Below the pieces are notes generated by a model. That model was not told where the DNA came from, searched no databases, and saw only the letters and a program-made list of their open reading frames with translations. From assembly GCA_029959085.1 (NCBI GenBank), contig JARWIR010000001.1, positions 64,728,899 to 64,792,898 on the forward strand: a stretch of DNA of 64,000 nt, in the 5' to 3' direction. Made by a program: the position numbers and the translations under genes. The first letter of the stretch is position 1; each line of letters begins with the position of its first letter. This document shows positions 25,901 through 37,027 of this stretch, piece by piece. The stretch comes from Nemophila menziesii. Taxonomy: Eukaryota > Streptophyta > Magnoliopsida > Boraginales > Hydrophyllaceae.

Positions 25901-26404
25901 CGCAACTGTTGAAAATGGCGCAACTCTGTTGTTGTTTTGTTTTGGTCGTAACTTCTTCAATACAACTCTGATTGACGCGTTCTTTATATCGAAACTAATC
26001 ATCTCGGAAAGCTCTATAACTTTTCTTCAGACCATTCTTCCAAATTCCTATCCAATCTTGAGTTATGATCGCATTTGTGGACGTAGCTACTGGAATTCAG
26101 ATTTATTTGGCAACTTTATCTTTTTCTTTTTTTATATTTCCTTCCTTTATTTCCAACTGTTTTCATTATCTTCTTTCCCTTATCTCTTAGAATTGATTTG
26201 GCATCTTATTAATTACAATATATCTTTAAAGTTTCACACTTAACAAACAATTAAACCAAATATGCTCTAAAAATAATAAATAATCAAATCAAGATAAGAA
26301 ATCGAAAAATATAAAAATATGACTAAATCGACAATTAAATTATTAAATACACCTAAAATGATGTCTCCAACTACGATCAAATCATCACAAATAGGGAGAC
26401 ATCA
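22943..26404 (-). mobile_element. Element C: internally deleted Ty3/gypsy relative
   Basis: The exact target-site duplication CTCGT flanks it (22938-22942 and 26405-26409). The left LTR (22943-24500) begins TGGTGTCGACTAGG but has lost its terminal AGGGAGACATCA together with part of the polypurine tract. The 3' internal noncoding region follows (24501 to about 25880) with the family hairpin TTGTATCG-TCC-CGATACAA at 24515-24533. Then comes only the last 475 bp or so of the second LTR, from about 25930 to GACATCA at 26404. Gag, protease and primer site are deleted. It is inserted between gag and the linker of element A. Confidence 0.87.
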
Positions 26405-27072
26405 CTCGTTCTTAAGGATGTTGCGGTAAGTCTTCTGAGCTAGAATATCGGCATAAGCATCATAGACAGGTTGTGATGCAGAAGCTGGTCTATTATAATT
26501 ATGGTTCCCTTGATAAGGACCTTAATCTCTCTGTTGGTAAGTGTTGTTATGGGAACATGGTTGGTAATTACCTTGATTTGCGGCCCCTTGAGGATTAGAA
26601 TACTACATACACGGATGATTTCGATTATCGAATTGGTAATTCCCTCGATTTGATATGAAGCTCACGAATTTTGGATACCCTTCACACTCTTCCCATATAT
26701 GATTATTTACCTCGTATCAAGGACAACCTTGTGCTTCTTGTACTACTTTTGTTTAATATAATTTCTGGTACTGCTAGTCTAGTCTGGGTTCCATTTGCTT
26801 AATTTGGTTCCCCAGCGATGATATTTTATCGGCTTGACCAAATTCCGTTCCTAGTCGAAGCGTGCCTTTGGTATTTGTGATAGGAGCTCGTACAATGGGC
26901 CAACTCCTTTCTGTTTCTATAATATGTTCCATACCTTCTGCAGCTTCTGTGGGGTCCATGGACACAAATCCTCCTCTTCCAAGATTATCTACCCTCAATC
27001 TACTTTCTGCATCAATACCTTGATTGAACAATGCTAACTGTAAGGATGGGGTGTAACCATAGAGTGTACATC
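26405..27072 (-). pseudogene. gag: Element A gag, C-terminal part
   Basis: Encodes FNQGIDAESRLRVDNLGRGG and ERSWPIVRAPITNTKGTLRL, parallel to the same stretch of D gag. The zinc-knuckle region is damaged: a stop and a Cys-to-Tyr change before NNHIWEEC (near 26690-26725). Its upstream continuation is at 28618 beyond LTR E. Confidence 0.75.
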
Positions 27073-28612
27073 TGGTGGTTCCTTGTGTATTATAAAATAA
27101 TGCAATAAAATTAATGAAATAAATGATCCACAGACCGCAAGTGTACGGGTCGTTCCAAGTAATAAATAAGTAAATACGGGAAAATCGTCTCCACAGGGAT
27201 TTAAGTAGTTATTCTAACTTCGTGTTCACTATTAGAATAGATAGTTTTAATTGTCTTAATTATAAAGATAAGTAGAAAAGGAGTTTGTTTTATAACTAAC
27301 TAAATAAAATTGATAATAAATAATAAACAAGTATGCAAATAAAATAAGGTGATGCAAGTATGAACCTATCCTATTGAATTTATGATTCATAAGAATAAGG
27401 GTAAATGGGAAATCTCACAATAGTCGGGACTCTATAATCTCCTAGCCCCCGTCAGGGTGGGACCTAGGAGCTATCCTAAAGTACTATAAATCCCTATATG
27501 AGCGAATATGCCTCTTCGGATGATAAGTTCTTTTCCCTTTTTGGCTACGTGGTTAGTCAAGCCTGTCGGTCATATAACAGACACCACGCGTCTATATTCT
27601 AGTTCTGTAATTAAACCCCCCCCCCCCCGGATGATCACTTCGCCACTAAAGTGAATAGCTCAATTACTAAAACCTACCCTTGGTTCATGACGTCAATGAT
27701 AGTAAACAAGCACAAGAATATATTCAATCGAAATTAAAAACCAATTCAATTAAATACTAAAATCCCAGATTCAAACAATAATCAATGATTCATATAATTA
27801 CAACCCTAAAGAGAAAATTATGCATAAAAAATTCTTGAATAAATAGCTTATAAATACCTCATAGACAAAATAGATCTAATACTAATTTACCCAAAGAATA
27901 AAGATGGAGAAATGTTGAATTGATGTAGTTAATCTCTAGCTCTTGCTTCTTCCTCCTCTAGATCCTCCTAATTGCTTTTATAATGAATTATGTATGTATA
28001 TTAAGCTTATGCAGCCAAGGGATGATTTTCTAAGGTTTTGTACTGATATATATATGTGCTAGGTCGAAATCTTGGAGTAGGGACCAAGTAAAAGACTCCA
28101 AGCCCAACTCAAATTCGTAAGTAGATAATGATAATTAATGCTGACTTGTTTTTACCATATCGTCTTCGTTACTGGACCGTTTTTGGACCGTAAGATATCA
28201 AAAGAATCCTCATGGAATTATCTATCTACCTATGAAAGGGATCTTCCATAATCGTCTCGGATTTGGAGATATCATCACTTCTTTAGACGTAGCTGCATAA
28301 ATTAGATTTATTTAACAGCTTTTCCTTTTCCTAATTGAACTCTGTTTCCTTCTATCTCCAGATTTCTTCAAGATCTTCTTTCCTTATTTCCTTAGAATTT
28401 ATTTGGCATCTAATTTATTTCTATATTATCTTTAAAACTTCACATTAACACACAAATTAAACGAAATATGTTATAAAAATAATAATTCATAAAATCAAGA
28501 CAAGAAATAGGAATATTACGATTTAAGCACAAAAGACTCTATAAAAAGACCATTTTCTACCTAAAATGATGTCTCCTAAGGGCTTATCTTTAGAACAATT
28601 AGGGAGACATCA
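27073..28612 (-). repeat. Solo LTR E, divergent subfamily
   Basis: 1540 bp, TGGTGGTTCC to GGGAGACATCA, with exact target duplication ACATC (27068-27072 and 28613-28617). The right two-fifths (from about 28080) aligns with the other LTRs. The left part has a different sequence (CCGCAAGTGTACGGGTCG near 27140). No internal region remains. A C run at 27617-27628 is the longest homopolymer in the LTR. Confidence 0.88.
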
Positions 28613-28617
28613 ACATC

Positions 28618-29290
28618 TTAATAACTTCTGTTGAAACCTGGTCCATGCTTCTCCAACACTTTCATCATTCTTTTTGGAAAAAACTTGCAACCTCCATCTG
28701 GTCTTTTAATCTCATACTCTTTGGATAGAAACGGTTAAAGAACATAGCTTGCAGTTCATCCCAAGTTGTAATTGTATCTGGTGGCTGTCTATCTAACCAA
28801 TCACCAGCACTTCCGGTCAAGAAAAATGAAAACATGTAGCAATACAGTTGCTCGAATGTAATACCTGGAGTAATGTAGGAATCATAGATCTACAAATACT
28901 TCTGAATCACTCTTACTGGATCTTGAATCACTGCACCATTGTAGAGTCTATAGCTTGCAATTTGAGTGAGCATACCCTGACCGGGCTTGAATTTTGTAGC
29001 TTGGTTTATTGGAGGACGATACCCTAATGGTTGAACTCGGAAATGTGTTTCCAAACCTGAGAGATCTTGTTCGCGACGATGATTTTTCCTTGGATTTCCA
29101 CCTTGTGGTGCTATTACCTCGGGGGCAGGTATTTGTTGATTGTTGAGATTATTGAGATTATCTCCCCCAAGTGGAATTAAGTTATCCTCTACTTTGCTTC
29201 TCTTTGTCTGTTTCTTCTCTTTTTCGTGTGTTGTAAACCCTGCCTAAATCTTCGGGATTCTCGAGCATACACCAGAACCCAAAAGAGACA
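28618..29290 (-). pseudogene. gag: Element A gag, N-terminal part
   Basis: Minus-strand translation in shifting frames resembles the D gag core: counterparts of SWTELQATFFNRFYPKSMRL near 28740, LYGYTP-type sequence split by LTR E, and the Gly/Asn/Gln-rich N-terminus near 29100-29170. Several frameshifts and stops. It lies between the primer-binding site and LTR E. Confidence 0.68.
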
Positions 29291-29374
29291 AAAGAAAAAA
29301 AGAAAGCGTAAATTTGAAAAACAACCAAAAACTACTACACTATAAACTAAACCAACACGCGAATGAGACACAAG

Positions 29375-29392
29375 TCCCCGACAGCGGCGCCA
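29375..29392 (-). promoter_or_regulatory. Element A primer-binding site (tRNA-Asp type)
   Basis: Plus strand TCCCCGACAGCGGCGCCA, the same site as in D with one extra mismatch (GGC to GAC). It starts seven bases before the LTR boundary at 29399. Confidence 0.85.
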
Positions 29393-29398
29393 AAAACT

Positions 29399-30883
29399 TG
29401 GTGGTGGCTAGGGTGTGATAAAATAATGATAAATAAAGATAAGAACTATCGCCCTAAACCAATCACGGAACTCACTGCAAGTATCACAGATTGTATGCAA
29501 GTTTAGTTAATAAGTAAGATTCGTTTGTAGTGACTTAGTGTGTTAGAATTATGGTTTATAAGAGTAAGCATAGTAGAAAATAGTTGCTTGAATTAAATAA
29601 AGTAAATAAAGATGAATAAATTGGAGAGAAAATAATTAAAATAATAACTAATGCAATAAAGTGAATATGAAAGAATGAGATGAGAGATATAGCTTAGGTT
29701 TGCTAGTATGCACTATTCCTTCTATTTCTTCTACTAGTTATAAGGTTGACTAAAGCTCTTAAAGTAAGTAGTCAGGATTATATATTCCTTTTAACCCCCT
29801 TCCTGGTGAACTTAGGTGGCAACTTAACAATTACAATGGTACTTGGGTAAGGGGACCCTGCGCAATGATCAATGGTTAGTCTCAAACCCTAGTGACTATC
29901 TAGTTAGGCAAGCCTGTCAAGATCACTACCGCACACTAGATGTTTATGTGGTGTTTCAGCAATCAGACACCCCTTCCGGGTGATCATCCAACTGCTATTT
30001 ATGGGGTAGTCTATACTCGTGCACTAGCAAGAACTGTGATCAATACATCAAATCACATATAACAAATATAAAGAAGCTCAATCAGTTTAAAAAGGGCTTT
30101 CCCAAAAAAACTTAAATAGAAGAAAATAGAATTCAAAGATTATACATATGCGAAACCCAAGTTATAGGAAATTTAGTTCATGCTAATAAGAAATAAACTA
30201 AAATAAAGATACATATTGTAAACTTACTTCTTTGGATGACTTCTAAGAGTAATATGAAATAATAACTAAGAAAGGACATGCTTACAATGGTAAGAGGGTG
30301 TATTTATAGGTGTTTTCTAACCCTTAGTCGAAATTTTGGAGTGGAAGGCAAGTAATTGGAGTCCAAGTCCAATTCAAATTCGTTTCCTAAAATATAGGAC
30401 AAGATAAACACTTATGCTTGCTCCTTCAATACTGGGCCAAATTTAGCGTACTTTATATCAAAACGACCGCACCTGAAAAATCTATCTGAACCCTTTAAAG
30501 GCCCTTCCAAAATGATAGCTGATTTGTAGTTATTTTCACTTTAGTAAACGTCACTGCAAATTTGGCAGATTTATTTGGCAGATTTATTTGGCAGCTTTTC
30601 CTTTCCTAATTCAACTTTGTTTCCTTTTATCTCTAGAATTCACCTTGGATCTTCTTTCTTTAACTCCTTGGAATTTATTTGGTCTCTAAATATGTACTTT
30701 TACTTAAGAGCTTCACAATAACACACAGATTATACCAAATATGCTCTAAAAGTAATAAATTCTCAAATCAAGACACGGGTTAAGAAAGTAATTAATAACG
30801 GGGAAAATCCCTAATCAATTAATCAATTAAACCTAAAAGGATGTCTCAACCTAGATTAATATATCACAAATATGGAGACATCA
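29399..30883 (-). repeat. Element A 5' LTR
   Basis: 1485 bp, TGGTGGTGGC to GACATCA, followed by the target duplication TCATC. Longer than the 3' LTR by about 30 bp, partly through a local duplication of TTTGGCAGATTTA near 30565-30590. Confidence 0.9.
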
Positions 30884-32090
30884 TCATCAAAAACGTTTTT
30901 TTCTTGTCCAATATATTTGCAGCTCGCGTGGAGGATCTGTTTTCCTTCTCAAATCTTGGTTCTTCAGCTTCTCACGCTTGGATTATATTTTCAATTAATC
31001 TCTCGACACTTGTCCATATTTCACTTAGTATGCAAAACATTCCTTCTTGATAAATCGATAAAGTTGGGGAAGTGGTGTTTATACGGAGTTACAGGTATGA
31101 TTTATCTTGCTTTTGTTGCTGAATATTTTTATTCAATGGGATTGTCTATTCTGATAAAGTGGATTTATGGACTTTATCTTGTTTGTTATGGGACTTGATG
31201 TTTTCTTCGTCAAATGAGCCAGACTTTCAGGCTCTTTGTTGTGTTTATCTATTTATTATATATGTTATGGATCATAGAAATTTGTCAGAATAGCTGACCG
31301 TACCATGGGCTAGCCCATACACCGATTGCACGAGTGGAATACTACTTAGTCAAGTAGAAAGGCCAACCTGAGAGCGAGGCAAGCTCTTACGATATTTCGA
31401 GTTTGTTCGGAACCCAATTGTCTGGCTAAACCCGGCTTGACCTGAATATGAATGAGAATCCTTTTCATTAACAGACAAAGGCGCTAACAGGACAAAAAAC
31501 AAGTTTCGAACGAGAATGAAAAGATCGAGAGTACGTTCAGTGGTTGTTGAGTTGTCTTGGCCTACTGAATAGAGAGTTGAATTGACTAAGTGCCCCGTTT
31601 GCTGGGCCTACAGAGAGAGAGTTACGTGTAGTCAACTCGGTGGGGTATTCTCAATCGGCGCCTAAAACTCTGCCAAGAGAGCGCTGCTTTACGTTTGATC
31701 CTAGGAGATCAGACTCTTATGTAAAGAAATCGTCAACCCATCTTTTAATAGCCAAGAGAAGCCATACAACAAGGGGTAGTATAGGACACCTGTTGTCCAT
31801 GATCGTCAATTCCCAGTCTTAAGACGATTATCCCGTTAAGGCCCTGACGGGTTGAGACAGAGTCGAAGACGTGGCAGGTATGTATTTCTTTGGATAGGCT
31901 TCCTTATATTATTTTATTACCTTACGTGAAGAATAGACGTCTTAAATATGGCTCTTTGATTTCTCATATTGCTGCTACTTTATCTTCATTAAATACTTGG
32001 CAAATATTTTCTGTAATGCATGCATCTAATCTATTCAAACTGATATGAATATTCTGTATTACATCTACTATATTTATAACCCATGAAAGA
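30884..32090 (+). other. Unassigned stretch, possible organelle-derived patch at about 31290-31880
   Basis: 30884-31290 has exon-like pieces (for example after TTTGCAG at 30915-30921) but no recognised protein. 31290-31880 is less AT-rich than its surroundings, with text such as GGCAAGCTC, CCGGCTTGACC and GCGCCTAAAACTCTGCCAAG. It reads like plant mitochondrial sequence to me, but I cannot name the locus. The 60-codon ORF at 31640 is unrecognised. Confidence 0.3.
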
Positions 32091-32739
32091 TCGATGGCGC
32101 AAAGATCCTTGACATTGAGATCGCTCGTACTAAGTTCATTGACGTAGTGATCGTTGGTGCAAAAATTATTGGTGTCAAAAGTTCTTTACCAGCGAATGAT
32201 GATTGTGGTTATAGCAATGATTGACTATGAATCTTGATTGTATAAATATTACGAACGATTCTAATCATTTTAAGAAAAAGGGAAGTGAGGGTAATTTATT
32301 TACTTGTTGGCCTAGTGGGATCTTTGGTGTTGCGAAGGTGTAGAATTTCACTAACAAAAGATTTTAGTATCATGGAGAAGCGCATTCACGATATGCAGGG
32401 TTTCATCAACGAGTTATGTGAAAGATTTTATGTGGTTCGTCGTCAGATGAAAGGGGAGGATTGGGTGTGAGTTCGTGAGCGCAGGGATGATAACAATGTT
32501 GTGGGTTTTGTTGATGATCAGAAATTTACTTTTGTAACGGTATAGATTATGATGGTCACTTTGAGGAGGTATTGAGTAGTAGAGAAGGTGCAGTGGAGGT
32601 CGTCAGTACCCGGTCTTGTCCCGTGAAGGAAACCGTAACCTCGAATTCTCTCGTGGACGGCGTCCAGTCCCTTAACTTGGCCGAGTTTTGTCATAAAAGA
32701 TATGCTACATGCCTTGGTCTTCGGGATGGAGTAAGCTAA

Positions 32740-35700
32740 ATTTTCTTAATTATAGGAACCGTATCAATAATCTTCAGGAAAAATGATCTCATATTCAAAA
32801 ATATCCCACCATCTAGGGATACTGAACTTGAAAGCTTATGGGATATTAAGGAAGCGTTTGGGCCGATAGAGCCCGTGACTTATGGATCAAGAAAGGTGAC
32901 AAGAACACTAAGTATTTTTATGCAAAAACCATTAAAAAAGGAAGACGAACCATATTAGTATGTTGAGAACAGCCGACAGGGATTGGTATAACGATCCCAA
33001 TGTTATTGATAACATCATTTAGAAATATTATATCAATCTTTTTAAAGAAAATCCTACAACGAATATAGAGGAGGTAACTAAATCACTCCATCAAAATAAT
33101 CAACGCTTATGAATGACATACTGACGAGTATACCGGATATTGATGAAGTTAAAAAAGAGGTTTTTGATATGTCAGGATCTAAGACTCCTAGTAGAATTCT
33201 AGGAAATTCTCAAAGACGACATTTTCAAACTTGTATCTGATTTCTTCAATCTTAATATTCCGCTTGATTTGATAAATGACACTTTGGTTACTCTCGTTCC
33301 CAAAGGCGACATCCAAGAAACTAGAAAGGATTTTTGGCCTGTTGCTTATGTTAACTTCAGTTATAAAATCATTTCCAATATATTGGCTTCGAGACTTCAG
33401 CCATTTATGGATGAGGTTATATCTCTAACTCATTCGGCGTTTATTAAAGGAAGAAGTATTCAAGATAATATCTTAATCGCTCAGGAGATATCTTATTTTT
33501 TTGATATTAAAAGGAAATCCAAAACTAATTATGCGGCAAGTAAAGTCAACATGGAAAAGGCTTATGATCAAGTAAACAAAAAATTCTTCCTCGAAACTTT
33601 AAGGAGCCTCAGTTTTTGGGAATATGGATAAATTGGATTCATAATTGTATATCTTCTGTTTCATTCCAAATCAAAGTAAATGGTAAAATATTAAAGAAAT
33701 TTTGTCCCAACCAAGGATTGAGGCATATCAACCCTCTCTCTCTCTCCTTTACTTTTTTCTTTACTCACTGAAAGTCTTATTGGTCTAATCAACTACCAAT
33801 GCCTAGAAAGATTAATTAATGACATCTCCATAACAAGACAATGCCCGAAGCTTACTCATCTACTCTTCGCGAATGACACCCTATTTTTCATCAAAATTAA
33901 CGATATCAAAATTAAGGCTTTCAGGAAAACTCTTGAAACTTACAGCTCGGCCTTGGGCCAAAGAATTAATTTACACAAATCGGCTATCCTTTTCAGCAAA
34001 AACACACTAGGAGATGTTTGTAACGAGTCTTCAGCTCCCTTAATATTGATATCACAAAATTGTTGGGTAAATATCTTGGCATCCCCCTTACGCTTAAGAG
34101 GGCCAAGACTGAAAATCTTAACTACATCAAAGATAGGATCCTCTCAAGATCTGCAAGTTGGATATCTTGTCTCCTCTCGGATGGTGGGAAAGAAACTCTT
34201 ATTAAAGTCCTTCTGCAAGCTATTCCTAACTACGCCATGTCAATATTCGAATTTCCAAAAGATATTTGTAGGAATTGTCTAGCCTCACTGCGAATTTATG
34301 GTGGGACCCTGGAGGAAAAAGGAGGATTCATTGGTTTCTTGGAAAAAAATAGCTCGAGCAAAAAACATTGGTTGTATAGGTTTCCGTGATTTCCTGAAAA
34401 TAAACCTGGCTTTGTTGGCCAAACAAGCTTGGAGAATTATAAATAAACTGGATTCTCTCGTGTCAAAAGTCCTTAAGGCTATATATTCTTCGAATAAAAG
34501 CTTTTGGGACACAAATATTTCTAAAAAGAGACTGTGAAGTTAGGCTAGCATTTTCAAAGGCATCCAAATGCTAAAAAAGTTAGAATTCAGGACTACAAAT
34601 GGATTGGTAAGGGGTACAATGTCAATTAGATAGCTGATAGTAACATCAATGTTGTCAGTAAACTGTTCAATCAATATATGTCGGGTTGGAATCTTGACCT
34701 TGTCAATTCAATATACCCTACGAATATCGCAAACAAAATAAGAAAGATTCCTATTATGCAACTTGATTGCGACGATAAAATTATCTGGCCTTTCTGCAAA
34801 GATGACATCTATACTGCTAAGTCGGGTTATCATACATTGGCCAATGAAGAATCTGCTAATGAAGCACAGTTGTCTACTATGGGAGAAGAATTTAAGAGTG
34901 AGCTTTGGAAAACTATATGGCACTCCAACGTCCCGTCCAAAGTCAAGAATTTTTGTTGGAAAGTTTGTAATGGCGCAATCCCGACCAAAAGTAATCTTTG
35001 AAAGAGGAAATGCTTTGAAAATGAAAAGTGCGAATGGTGCGAGTTGAATAGCGAAAATAGTGAACATCTTCTCCTAAAATGTCCGTTTAGCATCCAAGCT
35101 TGGGCGATATCGTCAATGCAAATAAAAATAGGTAGGGATTCCAATGAATGTTTGTCGGATTGGCTAGTCTCTACTATTAAAAGCTATACAACTAATGGTT
35201 AGGATAAAAAGGTTATCACTGCGTGCATTCTGGTTACAGTCTGAAATATTTGGAAGGAGAGAATGAAAGGTTTTTTGAAAACAAAATATGTTCGGTTTAT
35301 CAGATTACCCATAATTCAAATCCACTCATAGCTAGACTCTTCGGGTTTTTTTCCTCAAGGTAGAAAGAATTACCAAGAAACCAACCGTGATAGTTCCAAC
35401 CCGGCAAATAACCTAAAACTGAATGATGATGCCGACATGATTTGGCTAAGTGACACTTCTTTTGTCAAGGAATGAGAACCAACGGCTGTAGTAGCTATTG
35501 GAGTTGATACAACGGACAATATTACTAAGAAGGTTACGAGAAGATGCTATGTCAGAAACGTTATTGAAAGAGAAACCTTGGCTCTCCTTCTCGCCATGAG
35601 ATACACAGGGATCTCAACATACATAGTAGTTCATTTTACTCTAATAACCTTGAGTTACTTCAAGGTATTAATAATCGAGTTGGACTCCACTAGAGCCTAA

Positions 35701-35859
35701 AACTGCTTCTTGCCGAACTTAGATTTTGGTTAAGTTGTTTTCTACTTTGGAAGGTTTCATATATAAGTAGAAATTTCAATTTTAGAGTCGACGCTCTTGC
35801 GAAGTGCCTTTTGTAATCTTTATCATCTGTAACGTTTGTTTCTTAAATGACAAAAAAAA
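32740..35859 (+). mobile_element. L1-type LINE, decayed
   Basis: The linker ARDLWIKKGDKNTKYFYAKT (near 32870) marks L1 ORF2. The RT domain is best at 33269-33631 (LVPKGDIQETRKDFWPVAYV, GRSIQDNILIAQE). The catalytic box reads FAND at 33865-33876 instead of FADD, followed by YLGIPLTLKRAK, SDGGKETLIKVL, a zinc-finger region near 34900-35060 and an RNase H-like region from about 35440. Frameshifts and stops are frequent. It ends in a short A run after AAATGAC at 35846-35859. The 5' part from about 32090 may also belong, but I could not recognise an endonuclease. It resembles the LINE at 61100-63782. Confidence 0.8.
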
Positions 35860-36169
35860 GTCCAAATTCAGTCTTATACCTTAATAACAAGATTTACTCT
35901 AAAAAATTTATAGAAAAGAGTTGAGGTTTCAAGTGTTTAGGAAAAAAGTAAAATCTCATTATGTATTCTTTTCTAATATATTTTCTTATTTAAATGGATC
36001 CAAGTTTACTGAGGATTTCTTACTTATCCTTCCAGTTTACTATTTATAAGTGATAAGTTTTGAGAAAAAATAAAATATTTATAATTATAATTGACTAAAA
36101 ATAAAAGATATCATTAAATTAAAGAAAAATAGTAATCCTGATAATTTAGAGAAACTTTGTAATTTTTAC

Positions 36170-36295
36170 TAATGATATATACCATCCAACATACCACTCA
36201 TGACGTGGCATGATTTGATTGGAAATAAATCGTTAATTAAATCTAAGTAAATAAATGAATCAACGATTTGCTTCCAACCAAATTCAAAAGGCCAC
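36170..36295. mobile_element. MITE, partial (same family as 58771-58956)
   Basis: TAATGATATATACCATCC, then a GTGGCATGATTTGATTGG arm, then GTTAATTAAATC, match the left arm and loop of the palindromic element at 58771. The right arm is present only in part (AACGATTTGCTTCCAACCAA) before unrelated sequence. Confidence 0.55.
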
Positions 36296-36364
36296 CTTTG
36301 TTCTCATAGTCCGGTCTGTACCTAGCCGGGCCTTTTTACTAACAAATTTCACACTATTTCATGC

Positions 36365-36600
36365 AGGAGCGGATCTAGCTAAGACCCAGGGGGATCAAGC
36401 CCCCCAAACCCGTAAATTTTATGATATGCAAGTGTAATTTTTGCCGAAAAATAATTAGCCTCCTATCGACACTTATATTATACATTTTTGCTTCAAAGTG
36501 AACATTAGATGTCTTAGCTTAGTGGATAGCCATGTTTGTTTTGTAAAATTTAGAAAAGAGGTTGTGTGTTCGAAACATAGCAATTACTTTTTTTTAAATG
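36365..36600 (+). repeat. Possible hAT-type terminus and tRNA-like patch
   Basis: CAGGAGCGGATCTAG at 36365 resembles terminal inverted repeats of plant hAT elements, followed by a G-rich and C-rich stretch. Further on, TAGCTTAGTGGATAGCC and GTGTTCGAAAC (about 36516-36575) resemble the A and B boxes of a tRNA-derived SINE. Neither end is closed, so this stays tentative. 36600-37027 is AT-rich and I see nothing coding in it. Confidence 0.35.
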
Positions 36601-37027
36601 CACATAGAATATAAAATCAAATTTACTTAAATAGACTTAAAATTGATTTTTTTAATTTTGCGTAACTATTTAATAAATTTTCATAACTATTCATTATGAC
36701 TTTCTTTTATTCTTATATTTAACATTATTTATCCTCTATTTAAAATACTAAATTTAAGTCATAATTTGGTCATATTTTACCGACTTATAAGAATATTATA
36801 ATTCATTATAATGGTCTTTATTTTGAATTTTAGGCTAGCATTGCTTTTAAACATTACTTAATGAAATTATAATATTTATCCTTTTAGATAATTAGTATAT
36901 GAATATAATATTACAAAATATTAATATAATTTAAGTGATACTATGTAAAATAGGTGTGTTGTAGTTTTTTTCCAAAATGCAGCGTTATTTTGCATCATTT
37001 TTAGGGAAATGCTAAGTTGTAAGTTTA

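Larger units (their letters stand above)
3274..30883 (-). mobile_element. Element A: outermost Ty3/gypsy LTR retrotransposon, host of nested insertions
   Basis: LTRs at 3274-4728 and 29399-30883 both begin TGGTGGTGGCTAGGGTG and end GACATCA on the plus strand. They are flanked by the identical 5-bp duplication TCATC (3269-3273 and 30884-30888). Next to the right LTR lies a tRNA-Asp-type primer-binding site, so transcription runs on the minus strand. With the nested insertions B (carrying D and F), C and E removed, the element is about 8 kb. In sense order it has gag (29290-26405, split by E), a linker and retropepsin-like region, an integrase-tail-like stretch, an extra downstream ORF (20344-6255, split by B) and a noncoding 3' region. 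No reverse transcriptase, RNase H or integrase core is seen. Confidence 0.9.

Noticed and set aside
27617..27628. CRISPR-like or structured repeat
   Set aside because: Only a cytosine homopolymer in a plant LTR; no spaced repeats exist in the window.
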